Below are positions 1 to 7,361 of a DNA stretch of 14,528 nt, one piece after another. How positions within the stretch are numbered: position 1 is the stretch's first letter; the number at the start of each line of letters is the position of its first letter. This DNA is from CAZXCQ01 sp964639275 (GTDB taxonomy: Bacteria; Desulfobacterota; DSM-4660; Desulfatiglandales; Desulfatiglandaceae): positions 1 to 14,528 of the forward strand of contig CAZXCQ010000162.1 of the NCBI GenBank assembly GCA_964639275.1, in the 5' to 3' direction. The notes below the pieces were generated by a model. The model ran no database searches, was not told the DNA's origin, and saw nothing but the letters and a program-made list of their open reading frames with translations. The position numbers and the translations under genes were made by a program.

Positions 1-1
1 G

Positions 2-568
2 GGCGAGATCTATATCCATGGCCGGTGCGTCAACAATGTCAAGCCGCAAAAACGGAGGATACGCATGGTCTTTCAGGGCAATGCCCTCTGGCCTCATATG
101 CGGGTCTTTCATAAAAATCTCTGTAGCAATCTGGGTTTTGCCAGTAAGCTCCGTGGGCAATCGCCCCGGGCCATAGAAGATAAGGTCAACAGCATTGCTT
201 GGCGTCTCGGAATCGGAAAAAATCTCTATAAGCGCAAGCCAGAACAGCTATCAGCAGGCCAGGAACAGATTGTCGGGATCGGAAGGGCCATGACCATTAA
301 GGGCCAGATCCTTCTTCTTGATGAGCCCCTGTCCAATGTGGACCCACAACAGCGTATGGCCCTGAGGCGTGAGCTAAAGTACTATCACATGGAGACCGGG
401 GCTACATCTCTGTACGTCAGCCACAATCTGCCCGAGGCCTTTTCCCTGGCCGATAGGGTCGCCATCATGCGTGAGGGAAAAATCGTCCAGATCGATGTAC
501 CATCGAGGATCCGAAGCCGTCCTGCCAACGAGTTTGTAAGAGATTTTCTCCAGTGTTTTGAGATTTAA
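2..568 (+). CDS. ABC transporter ATP-binding protein, 3' part (MalK/PotA-like nucleotide-binding domain)
   Basis: This is an ATPase subunit of an importer, acting at the inner face of the cytoplasmic membrane. The reading frame is open from the window edge, and the residues before the first Met (GEIYIHGR...RRIR) match the family, so the gene starts upstream and Walker A is not visible. Seen in order: Q-loop MVFQ with ALWPHMRV, signature LSAGQEQ (usual form LSGGQRQ), Walker B ILLLDEP, D-loop SNVD, and H-loop YVSHN. The protein stops right after the NBD (PANEFVRDFL...), so it lacks the roughly 120-residue TOBE region of MalK/UgpC proteins. It may therefore be a short NBD-only subunit or a truncated gene. 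It is separated from the next gene by 176 bases and probably belongs to another upstream operon. The substrate cannot be told from this fragment. Confidence 0.85.
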   Translation, partial: GEIYIHGRCVNNVKPQKRRIRMVFQGNALWPHMRVFHKNLCSNLGFASKLRGQSPRAIEDKVNSIAWRLGIGKNLYKRKPEQLSAGQEQIVGIGRAMTIKGQILLLDEPLSNVDPQQRMALRRELKYYHMETGATSLYVSHNLPEAFSLADRVAIMREGKIVQIDVPSRIRSRPANEFVRDFLQCFEI

Positions 569-644
569 CCACACCACAAGATATCATTCAATCCTGGATT
601 TCCAACCCAAGACCTGCCAGGGGATTATGTCATCCCAACTGCGT

Positions 645-669
645 TTTCATGAAATATTACATGAAATAT
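645..669. promoter_or_regulatory. Candidate operator: palindrome plus direct repeat upstream of the redox block
   Basis: The 10-base palindrome TTTCATGAAA (645-654) overlaps a direct repeat of CATGAAATAT at 648-657 and 660-669. This is an AT-rich island in an otherwise GC-rich context. The words ATATTACAT and CATGAAAT recur (the latter inverted) at the livJ promoter near 4680-4701. A weak promoter-like pair follows (TTGACT 672-677, 17 bases, TATGGA 695-700). A regulator binding site is an inference from repetition and position; the protein that binds it is unknown. Confidence 0.35.
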
Positions 670-744
670 GTTTGACTCTAAGGCCTTTTTTGGATATGGA
701 TCAAAGGGGTCGCTTGACACCACATGCTTGAAAAGGGGGTTAAA

Positions 745-2706
745 ATGACAGAGGTGGCCAGACTCTTCAGATCGGGGAGAATCGGGGGGCTGGAGCTGGA
801 AAACAGGATCATCATGGCCCCCGTGGGCACAGGCTCCCATGATCCGGAGGGCTTTATACAGGATAGGACCATCGACTTCTATGTTGAAAGGGCCAAAGGG
901 GGTGTCGGGCTGATCATCGGTCAGGCCAGCCAGGCAATGCGCATCGGCCGGGCGCCGGGGAGATCCGGGGCGTGGCACGACAGGTTTATACCAGGTCTAT
1001 CCAGGCTGTCAAACGCAGTGCACGAACATGGCGGCAAGATCGCCTGGCAGGTCATCTATCATGGAAAGCTCCTCACCCAGTGGCTCGATCAAATCCCCCG
1101 GCCGTGGGAAACCAGGGTCCTGGGTCCCTCCGCCATCCCGTGGGCAAAAACGGGAAAGGCCCCGGAAGAGGCCACCCGGCAAGACATCGAATACCTGATC
1201 GATGAATGGTCGGAGGCCGCAAGGAGAATAAGAGATGCCGGATTCGACGCAGTGGAGATCCACGGCGCCCATGGTTACAGTGTTACCCAGTGGCTTTCGC
1301 CAAGAGACAACAAACGGAGCGATGAATATGGCGGCAGCCCTGAGAACAGGGCCAGATTTGCCTGTGAATTGATCTCGCGGGTCAGGGAAAAGGTGGGGCC
1401 GGATTTCCCTGTCATCTTCCGTTTTAGCGGGAGCGACTTTATGCCGGGCGGCATAACCGTTGAACACTCTGTTATCCAGGCACCTCTGTTTGTACGGGCA
1501 GGCGCCGATGCCTTACACGTCTCCGCAGGGGAAGCGGAGACCACCCAGTGGTTGTTCCCCAGTTATCTTTTCCCCGATGGGGCCAATGTACACCTTGCCG
1601 AAGCCATAAAAAAGGTGGTTGACGTCCCTGTCATCACGGTGGGCAAGATCTCGGATGTGCAACTCGCCGCCAAGATCCTCGAGGAGGGAAAGGCCGATTT
1701 CATCGCCATGGGCCGGGCCCTGCTTGCCGACCCTCAGCTACCCAACAAGGCAAGGAACGGGCGAATTGAAGATATCCGTCGATGCATCTATTGCAATAAC
1801 TGCCTGAACCGCCCGGCCTGGCCCAAACACATGCAGGACCTGGGTCGGACTTGCACTGTAAACCCGGGGGCCCTCAGGGAGAGAGGTTTTATTCTCAAGC
1901 CTACCCTGTCACCCAGGAGGATCATGGTGGTGGGCGGGGGGCCTTCCGGTATGGAGGCGGCCAGGGTCCTGGCAGAGCGCGGTCATCGGGTTTCGCTTTA
2001 CGAAAGAGACGACAAGCTTGGGGGACAGCTTAATATCGCGGCGCTTCAGCCCCACAAGGAGGCCTACCGCAGTCTGGTGGAATACCAGATCAGGGGCCTC
2101 GAGAAGGCCGGTGTGCAGCCGATTCTAAACACCCAGGTCACGGTTGAGATGGTCAAAACGGTCAAACCGGACCTGGTTGTGGTGGCGACCGGCGCGAAAC
2201 CCAGAGTCCTCCCTGTGCCGGGGGCCACCGGGAAGAATGTGGTTCAGGCCAATGATGTGATCATGGGCAGGGCAGAGGTGGGGGACAGGGTGGTGGTTTC
2301 CGGCGGGCGTTTGATTGGCATGGAGGTTGCCCTTCAGCTCGCCGGGCAGGGAAAACGGGTGGCCTTATCCACCCTTCATCTCTTGGGGGAAAACGGCCTA
2401 CCGCTTGAAAAGAACCTCTACCGGGAACTCAGAGACAGGCTCTTCGACAGGGGAGTCCAGGTTTTCGAACATGCGCCCGTTGTGGAAATAAGGGAAGAGG
2501 GTGTCTTTATCGATTTCCACAAGGATCTCGTGTTCATCAGGGCGGATACGGTGGTCCTTGCGGTGGGCGCTGCACCCGATGACCGGCTTTCAGCACCGTT
2601 AAAAAGAGCGGGGTATCTGGTCTACACCATCGGTGATTGCGTGGAGGCCCGGGATGCCATGCAGGCGATCAGAGAGGGTGCAGAGCTGGGGCGTGAAATA
2701 GAATGA
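745..2706 (+). CDS. FadH/TMADH-like NADH:flavin oxidoreductase with 4Fe-4S cluster and FAD/NAD domain
   Basis: This is a cytosolic oxidoreductase of the Old Yellow Enzyme superfamily (2,4-dienoyl-CoA reductase, trimethylamine dehydrogenase and bile-acid enzyme relatives). It moves electrons from NAD(P)H through FAD and a 4Fe-4S cluster to FMN, typically to reduce an activated C=C bond. From the chosen start it is 653 aa, the usual size. Residues 1-340 form the FMN barrel with NRIIMAPVG, HGAHGY (173-178) and DEYGGSPENR. Cys347, 350, 353 and 370 are the cluster ligands. GGGPSG (397-402) is the first dinucleotide fold, and a second begins near 516 with SGGRLIG, where Arg stands in a glycine position. 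A terminal IGDC segment is present. An ATG at 724 is in frame, but AAGGGGG at 733-739 lies inside that extension and fits ATG 745. It leads the redox block; the exact substrate is unknown. Confidence 0.93.
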   Translation: MTEVARLFRSGRIGGLELENRIIMAPVGTGSHDPEGFIQDRTIDFYVERAKGGVGLIIGQASQAMRIGRAPGRSGAWHDRFIPGLSRLSNAVHEHGGKIAWQVIYHGKLLTQWLDQIPRPWETRVLGPSAIPWAKTGKAPEEATRQDIEYLIDEWSEAARRIRDAGFDAVEIHGAHGYSVTQWLSPRDNKRSDEYGGSPENRARFACELISRVREKVGPDFPVIFRFSGSDFMPGGITVEHSVIQAPLFVRAGADALHVSAGEAETTQWLFPSYLFPDGANVHLAEAIKKVVDVPVITVGKISDVQLAAKILEEGKADFIAMGRALLADPQLPNKARNGRIEDIRRCIYCNNCLNRPAWPKHMQDLGRTCTVNPGALRERGFILKPTLSPRRIMVVGGGPSGMEAARVLAERGHRVSLYERDDKLGGQLNIAALQPHKEAYRSLVEYQIRGLEKAGVQPILNTQVTVEMVKTVKPDLVVVATGAKPRVLPVPGATGKNVVQANDVIMGRAEVGDRVVVSGGRLIGMEVALQLAGQGKRVALSTLHLLGENGLPLEKNLYRELRDRLFDRGVQVFEHAPVVEIREEGVFIDFHKDLVFIRADTVVLAVGAAPDDRLSAPLKRAGYLVYTIGDCVEARDAMQAIREGAELGREIE

Positions 2707-2743
2707 CAGGACAATTCGGTATGACTCGTCAAAGGAGAAAGAC

Positions 2744-3850
2744 ATGAAGACCAAAGCAGCGGTTCTATACGAGTATGGGAAGGCCCTGGTCATCGATGAA
2801 CTGGAGCTTGCCGGCCCAAAGGAAAAGGAGGTCCTGATCAAGAACAAGGCGGCGGGTCTCTGCCACACGGATCTATCGATTATAAATGGCGTCCTGCGTA
2901 TGCCCCCGCTTCCCTGTGTACCCGGCCACGAAGGGGCCGGGGTTGTTCAGGAAGTGGGGCCGGGGGTGAGCAGGGTAAAGGTCGGCGACCCCGTCCTTCT
3001 GATGTGGGTCCCTGTCTGCGGTCAGTGCTACTACTGCCTGCGGAGGCAGACCTACTTGTGCGCGGAAAAGGATAAGACCCGAAGCGGCACCATGCTGGAC
3101 GGGACCTGCCGATTAAAAAAAGGGGGCCGGGATATCCATTCGACGCTGGGAGTCGGGTGTTTTAGCGAATACAATGTGGTCAGTGAACGGAGTGTCCTCC
3201 CCATTGACCCCGCTATTCCCTTTGACCTGGCTGCGATCGTGGGTTGTGGCGTAATCACAGGGGTGGGAGCGGTCATAAATAAGGCTAGGGTGAAGCCGGG
3301 AAGCTCGGTGGCCGTGGTGGGCGTTGGGGGCGTTGGACTCAATGTGATCCAGGGGGCGGTGCTGGCCAATGCCACGAAGATTGTGGCTATTGATATCCTG
3401 GACAGCAAACTCGAACTGGCCAGGGTTTTCGGAGCCACCCATGTGATCAACGCCTCAAAGGAAGATCCCCTTGAAAGGGTCATGGAAATCACCTGGGGGA
3501 TCGGGGCGGATTATGCCTTTGAGGTTGTAGGGACCGAAGAGGCCGCCCTGACCGCCTATAGCCTCATCCGAAGGGGGGGGAGTCTGGTGGTCCTGGGGGT
3601 TTCGGGTATGGATGCCAAGCTCACCATTCCCCTTGTGGAAATTCCGGGTATGGAGAAGAACATCCTCGGGTGTAATTATGGGTCCGGGGACAGCCGCACC
3701 GATCTCATAACCCTGCTTGAACTTTACAGGGCCGGTCGGATTCATCTGGAACAGTTGATCACCAAACGGTATCGGCTGGAGGAGATCAATATGGGTTTTG
3801 TGGATTTGGAGGCAGGGAGAAACATCCGTGGGGTGGTTATTTATCCCTAG
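2744..3850 (+). CDS. Zinc-dependent alcohol dehydrogenase (MDR superfamily)
   Basis: This is a cytosolic medium-chain dehydrogenase of 368 aa, oxidising an alcohol (or reducing an aldehyde or ketone) with NAD(H). Catalytic zinc ligands are seen at Cys40 (LCHTD), His62-Glu63 (GHEGAG) and Cys168 (VGCGVITG). The structural zinc set is Cys92, Cys95, Cys98 and Cys106. The Rossmann motif GVGGVG is at 193-198, followed by Asp217, which favours NAD over NADP. The C-terminal pattern ITKRYRLEEIN resembles the class III/NDMA-dependent ADH branch. AAAGGAG at 2731-2737 supports ATG 2744. It lies 37 bases after the flavin oxidoreductase and is probably cotranscribed with it. The substrate is not determinable. 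Hydroxyacyl-CoA, aryl-alcohol and aliphatic-alcohol dehydrogenases all share this fold. Confidence 0.94.
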   Translation: MKTKAAVLYEYGKALVIDELELAGPKEKEVLIKNKAAGLCHTDLSIINGVLRMPPLPCVPGHEGAGVVQEVGPGVSRVKVGDPVLLMWVPVCGQCYYCLRRQTYLCAEKDKTRSGTMLDGTCRLKKGGRDIHSTLGVGCFSEYNVVSERSVLPIDPAIPFDLAAIVGCGVITGVGAVINKARVKPGSSVAVVGVGGVGLNVIQGAVLANATKIVAIDILDSKLELARVFGATHVINASKEDPLERVMEITWGIGADYAFEVVGTEEAALTAYSLIRRGGSLVVLGVSGMDAKLTIPLVEIPGMEKNILGCNYGSGDSRTDLITLLELYRAGRIHLEQLITKRYRLEEINMGFVDLEAGRNIRGVVIYP

Positions 3851-3937
3851 AAACAAGTCTCGATTATCTTCTTCCCTGTTTGCACCATCTGCCGAGCTGA
3901 GAGGTTTTGAATATCACCAGAGACCAAGGAGGATAAC

Positions 3938-4630
3938 ATGGAAGTCATTGAGGCGATTTGCAACAGAAGGAGTGTCCGCAGTTTCAAATCAGACCCCGTA
4001 CCAAGAGAGGTCCTGGAGGATCTCCTGGAGGTCTGCCGATGGGCACCCAACGCCAGCAACACACAACCCTGGGAATTTGCCGTTTTGGGAGGCAAGGTGC
4101 TTGAAGAGGTCAAAGATCGACTGGTGGAGAAAGTAAAGGCAGAATGGGACAATACCCGGGGGGGTTTTAGAAGCACAAACCCGGACATTCCATTTCCTGA
4201 CCTGCCCGAACCCTACCTCAACCGGTCCTTGGCCCTCAGGGCCCAAATTGACACTCACCAGTTCCCCCCGGGGACAGAGGATTTGCAGAAAAAAAGACAC
4301 AGCTATCTCCTTTATGGATCGCGGTTCTACGGTGCACCCAACGCCATCATACTTTACACAGAAAGGTCCATATGCCCAAAGGCCATTCTGGATATAGGGA
4401 TTATGGCCCAGACCATCGCTATTGCCGCTCTAAACTACGGTCTGGGGACCTGTCTGACATCCATGGTGGTATTCTGGCCTGAAATCTACAGAGACCTGCT
4501 TGGCATTTCCAAATCAAAGCTTATCGCCCTGGGCATAGCCATCGGCTACCCGGATGAGGAGGCCCTGGTGAACACATTCAAACGGACGCGCGAGCCGCTC
4601 GATGCCTACACGCATTGGCACGGAATCTGA
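3938..4630 (+). CDS. Nitroreductase-family FMN oxidoreductase
   Basis: This is an FMN-dependent NAD(P)H oxidoreductase of the nitroreductase superfamily, 230 aa, cytosolic and normally a homodimer. Visible family marks are RRSVRSF (10-16) and APNASNTQPW (36-45) for FMN binding, the helix ending YGLGTC (167-172), and AIGYPDEE (201-208). An insert around residues 72-125 (TRGGF...QKKRHS) is longer than in compact members. It has an excellent ribosome site, AAGGAGG at 3926-3932. It sits 87 bases after the alcohol dehydrogenase and closes the redox block. In such clusters these enzymes often act on enoyl, quinone-like or halogenated substrates rather than nitro compounds; here the role is inferred only from neighbours. 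Confidence 0.93.
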   Translation: MEVIEAICNRRSVRSFKSDPVPREVLEDLLEVCRWAPNASNTQPWEFAVLGGKVLEEVKDRLVEKVKAEWDNTRGGFRSTNPDIPFPDLPEPYLNRSLALRAQIDTHQFPPGTEDLQKKRHSYLLYGSRFYGAPNAIILYTERSICPKAILDIGIMAQTIAIAALNYGLGTCLTSMVVFWPEIYRDLLGISKSKLIALGIAIGYPDEEALVNTFKRTREPLDAYTHWHGI

Positions 4631-4654
4631 TGGGGGATAAGACGGATTTTTGTC

Positions 4655-4684
4655 TTGACAAGAAAATTTTTTCTATCTTATATT
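4655..4684 (+). promoter_or_regulatory. Sigma70-type promoter for the Liv operon
   Basis: A perfect -35 box TTGACA (4655-4660) is followed by an 18-base spacer and TATATT (4679-4684), a five-of-six match to TATAAT. The spacer contains the palindrome AGAAAATTTTTTCT (4661-4674). Transcription would start near 4691, inside the partly palindromic GAAATTTC element (4691-4698). A repressor bound there would block RNA polymerase. It is the best promoter in the window and stands upstream of the transporter genes. Confidence 0.55.
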
Positions 4685-4701
4685 ACATACGAAATTTCAT
4701 G
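4680..4701. promoter_or_regulatory. Candidate operator over the livJ promoter -10/+1
   Basis: ATATTACAT (4680-4688) and ATTTCATG (4694-4701, which reads CATGAAAT on the other strand) overlap the -10 box and expected start site. Both words also occur in the repeat at 645-669 ahead of the redox block. The shared words and the position suggest one regulator for both units. The GntR protein of this window is the obvious but untested candidate. Confidence 0.35.
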
Positions 4702-4948
4702 ATAAATGCTTCCAGCTGGGGCATAAGATCCTTTCAAGTCCAGAGTCTTACCGTTTCGGACGGCAGTGCAGTAAAAAGCCCATCCGCGGTGTTGTTCTTT
4801 ATTTCTTGTTTTTGAGACCCTTGCAAGCCGGGTTTTCAAGAAAACAGCCGGTCACAGTAAGGTCATTTGCTACACCGTTTATCTTATGACGTTAGTCAGG
4901 AGAGGTCATCGTTATTTTATTAACAAAACACAAAAAAGGAGGGAAAAG

Positions 4949-6115
4949 ATGAAAACAATGAAAACACGCAGATCGATCGGTTCATTGACTTCCACTCTAG
5001 GGGTTCTGTTAATGACCTTGGCCATGGTCATGATTTTTTTGGGGACGGTGAGTTTAGCCCAGGCCCAGGATGAGTTCAAGTATGGAGCTGTGATGCCGGT
5101 GACGGGCCCCATCCCGCAGTACGGTGAGTATTTTATTCGCGGCAGCCAATTGGCCCTGGAAGACCTGGAGAAGAGCGGTTGGATCGATGGCAAGAAGATC
5201 CGTATCGTGCTGGAAGACGGAAAGGCTGATCCAAAGATTTCTCTGGCGGCCATGAACAAGCTGGTCAGCATTGATAAGGTCCCCATTGTAGAGACCCTGG
5301 TATCCCCTGTGGTGCTGTCCACAGGCCCCGTCGCTCAGAAAAATGGCGTGGTCCTGGTAAACACCGCCGGACAGAACCCCAACATCCGGAAGCTCGGCAA
5401 CTTCATCTTCAGTTTGAATCCCCTCGCCGATTCCGTGATGGCGGAGACGGTCAAATACGCTGCCAAGGGGATGAGAGCGAAGACGGTAGCCATTATTCAC
5501 GTCAACAACGATTACGGCCGTGGGGTTGCAGCGACCTTTAAGAAAATTTTCGAAGAGAAATACGGTGGAAAGGTGGTTGCCACCGAGATCATTGACATGG
5601 GTGAGACAGATTTCTCCACACACCTGGCCAAGGTCAAGTTTGCTAACGCCGACATGATCTTCATGGTTGCCCATGAAGCCGAGCTGGGGTATGCCCTCAA
5701 AAAGGCCAAGCAGATGGGGTTGAAAACGCCTTTCCTATGCACTCCGGGAATGATTGCCCCCATGACCCTCGAGATTGCCGGCGATGCTGCAGAGGGCGTT
5801 AGGGGCCCATTTTACGTTTATGACCCCTATAACGGCACAGAGCTTATGAAGTCCTTTGGGAGGCGGTACAACGAGCGCTTCGGCGTTTTGCCCAGCGCCT
5901 ATCCAGCCTACTCATACGACTCTGTGATGCTTTACGCCGCAGCCCTTAAGAGCGGCGCCAGGACAGGTGAAGAGATCAGAGACTACTACTATTCCTTGAA
6001 GGACTATGAGGGTGTATCCGGGCCTGTAAGCTTTGATAAGGACGGGATCAACCTGACGCCACCGGCAATCCGCGAGGTCCGCGGCGGCAGAGAGGTCGAT
6101 GTGAAATGGAAATGA
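4949..6115 (+). CDS. livJ: Periplasmic substrate-binding protein of Liv-type ABC importer
   Basis: This is a type I periplasmic binding protein (Peripla_BP_6, LivJ-like), 388 aa. It captures the substrate and delivers it to the LivHM permease. Residues 1-39 are a signal peptide: a basic start MKTMKTRR, a hydrophobic core, and AQA before Gln40, which fits signal peptidase I. The mature part shows KYGAVMPVTGP, RGSQLALEDLE, the VVLVNTAGQNP segment, VAIIHVNNDYGRG and the SYDSVMLYAAALKSG helix, all typical of the family. ATG 4949 is chosen because AAGGAGGG (4936-4943) precedes it directly; the frame runs up to 4886 but would spoil the signal peptide. Members in anaerobes often bind aromatic or organic acids as well as amino acids, so the ligand is open. 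It is followed by a hairpin and a decayed copy of its own 3' end. Confidence 0.93.
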   Translation: MKTMKTRRSIGSLTSTLGVLLMTLAMVMIFLGTVSLAQAQDEFKYGAVMPVTGPIPQYGEYFIRGSQLALEDLEKSGWIDGKKIRIVLEDGKADPKISLAAMNKLVSIDKVPIVETLVSPVVLSTGPVAQKNGVVLVNTAGQNPNIRKLGNFIFSLNPLADSVMAETVKYAAKGMRAKTVAIIHVNNDYGRGVAATFKKIFEEKYGGKVVATEIIDMGETDFSTHLAKVKFANADMIFMVAHEAELGYALKKAKQMGLKTPFLCTPGMIAPMTLEIAGDAAEGVRGPFYVYDPYNGTELMKSFGRRYNERFGVLPSAYPAYSYDSVMLYAAALKSGARTGEEIRDYYYSLKDYEGVSGPVSFDKDGINLTPPAIREVRGGREVDVKWK

Positions 6116-6140
6116 GAAGCTTTTGAGGTTGAGGATCCTT

Positions 6141-6165
6141 GGGCCGCAGATTACCTCTGCGGCCC
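6141..6165 (+). terminator. GC-rich hairpin after livJ (attenuator or mRNA-stabilising stem)
   Basis: GGGCCGCAGA (6141-6150) is a perfect 10-base inverted repeat of TCTGCGGCCC (6156-6165), with the 5-base loop TTACC. It lies 25 bases after the livJ stop. No T-tract follows, so it is not a classic intrinsic terminator. A stem protecting livJ mRNA, or partly reducing expression of the permease genes, fits the usual excess of binding protein over permease. Confidence 0.6.
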
Positions 6166-6444
6166 CATAACCGCACAGAACGGATGAAGTTCTTTGGCCT
6201 GCGGCACAAGGAGCGCTTCGGCGTTCTGCCCGGTAGCCCCGCAGATCGTTCGTACAATTCGGTTAAGCTTTACGCCGCGGCTCTGAGGAACAGCGCCAGC
6301 ACACCCGCACGGATCAGAGGCTTCTCCTATTCCTTGAAGGAGTTTGATGGTGTATGTGGGCCCGTGACCTTTGATAAGGACGGGATCACTGTGAAGAGGC
6401 CTGTAGTTCGTGATTGGGGTGGTCAGTCCGGTTTGATCAAATAA
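6163..6444 (+). pseudogene. Truncated second copy of the livJ 3' end
   Basis: The 94 codons from 6163 to the TAA ending at 6444 align with the last 97 codons of livJ (5825-6115). By eye about half of the residues are identical: MKFFGLRHKERFGVLP against MKSFGRRYNERFGVLP, SVKLYAAAL against SVMLYAAAL, and GPVTFDKDGI against GPVSFDKDGI. One 20-base DNA run is identical (6031-6050 and 6369-6388). The frame is intact, but many changes are radical (Gly to Arg, Ser to Phe, Leu to Arg), as in relaxed selection. It lacks the signal peptide and N-terminal two thirds, and starts are poor: TTG 6139 lies at the hairpin, ATG 6184 has no clear ribosome site. It looks like the remnant of a tandem livJ paralogue that once directly preceded livH. 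Confidence 0.75.
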
Positions 6445-6464
6445 GGAACTTCCGGGGGATATTC

Positions 6465-7358
6465 ATGGCCTACTGGCTCTTTCTTCAACTACTGCTTAAC
6501 GGGATTGTGACGGGAAGCCTCTATGCCTTGTTGGGGATCAGCTTTACGGCAATCTTTGCCCCCACGAAAATCTTCCATTTCATGCACGCCAGCGTCTATC
6601 TCTATGCCGGCTATTTTTTGTACCAGTTTGCGATGGGATGGGGATGCCCGCTGTCTGTCTCCATTGCCGTGGCCGTGTTGCTGGCGGGGATTCTGGGTGT
6701 CTTGACCGAATGGGTGATCTACGCCCCCCTGCGGAGGATCGGCGCCGGCATGATGGAAATGCTCCTGAGTTCCTTCGGGGGCTACGTGGTGCTCCGGAAC
6801 GTGATTCTACTGATCTGGAAGAGTGACCCAAGGAACATCCAGATTCCTGAGGTCTTGCATAACGGGATCCCCATCGGGCTTCTCACCTTTACACCCTTGG
6901 ATGTTATTGCAGTGATAACCTCTGGAGGCGCCATTGCGGGCGTGATCATTTTCATGCGTCGTACAAAACTCGGGAAGGCCATGCGTGCCGTGGAGAACGA
7001 CCCTGAGGGGGCGACGATCACGGGCATCCCCACCGAGCGGGTCCGGTTGGCCAGTTTTTTTCTTGGGTCGATCTTGGTGGCGGGTGCGGCGATCTTCCAC
7101 GTGCTGGACAAGGGCCTACAGCCGACCATTGGTGTCGATGCTGTCCTTGTGGCTACGGTGGCCATGATTGTGGGAGGGATGGGTTCGTATGGCGGTGCGG
7201 CCCTGGCCGGGCTTATGTTGGGTGTGGTGGAAAATATCGGGATCTGGCAGATCCCTTCGGAGTGGAAAAGCACTATCACCTTTGCCGTTTTGGTGGTGTT
7301 TATCCTGCTGCGGCCCAGGGGCTTTTTTGGCTACCGCACGACCCGGTATCAGGAGTAG
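6465..7358 (+). CDS. livH: Liv-type ABC importer permease (LivH family)
   Basis: This is an inner-membrane permease of the branched-chain amino acid type importer, pairing with LivM to form the channel; 297 aa with about eight hydrophobic segments. Family marks are the N-terminal GIVTGSLYALLGI, the cytoplasmic coupling loop KLGKAMRAVENDPEGATITGI, and the late VATVAMIVGGMGSYGGAALAGLMLGVVEN. The usual NFAHG element after the first helices reads HFMHAS here, a noticeable departure. ATG 6465 has GGGGG at 6454-6458, and the hydrophobic start MAYWLFLQLLLNG fits the family. The upstream frame to 6414 overlaps the livJ remnant and adds unrelated residues. It begins 20 bases after the remnant's stop. 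Confidence 0.93.
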   Translation: MAYWLFLQLLLNGIVTGSLYALLGISFTAIFAPTKIFHFMHASVYLYAGYFLYQFAMGWGCPLSVSIAVAVLLAGILGVLTEWVIYAPLRRIGAGMMEMLLSSFGGYVVLRNVILLIWKSDPRNIQIPEVLHNGIPIGLLTFTPLDVIAVITSGGAIAGVIIFMRRTKLGKAMRAVENDPEGATITGIPTERVRLASFFLGSILVAGAAIFHVLDKGLQPTIGVDAVLVATVAMIVGGMGSYGGAALAGLMLGVVENIGIWQIPSEWKSTITFAVLVVFILLRPRGFFGYRTTRYQE

Positions 7359-7361
7359 CGT

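Larger units (their letters stand above)
4631..4948 (+). other. 318-base intergenic region: promoter and long livJ leader
   Basis: No credible gene lies here. The stretch is more AT-rich than its flanks. It holds a strong promoter-like pair at its upstream end and then a leader of roughly 260 bases. Within the leader, 4828-4851 can fold as a bulged hairpin: CCGG 4828-4831 with 4848-4851, GTTTT 4832-4836 with AAAAC 4841-4845, and a CAAG loop. The strong ribosome site AAGGAGGG ends the leader at 4936-4943. A short open frame crossing the promoter shows no family features. I see no recognisable riboswitch. Confidence 0.6.

Noticed and set aside
714..719. Perfect -35-like TTGACA just before the flavin oxidoreductase
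   Set aside because: A matching -10 would fall on the ribosome site and start codon at 733-747, where nothing resembles TATAAT.
3895..3902. CTGAGA word before the nitroreductase, reminiscent of the thiamine-pyrophosphate riboswitch
   Set aside because: The rest of the consensus is absent and the gap of 87 bases is too short for the full element.
4615..4815. 66-residue plus-strand frame after the nitroreductase
   Set aside because: It overlaps the nitroreductase end and runs through the promoter; its start lacks a ribosome site and the product has no recognisable feature.
4814..4829. GAGACCCTTGCAAGCC, resembling terminal repeats of some insertion sequences
   Set aside because: There is no partner repeat, target duplication or transposase nearby; kept only as a weak impression.
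5054..5674. 206-residue minus-strand open frame opposite livJ
   Set aside because: livJ on the plus strand has a signal peptide and family motifs; the antisense frame has none.
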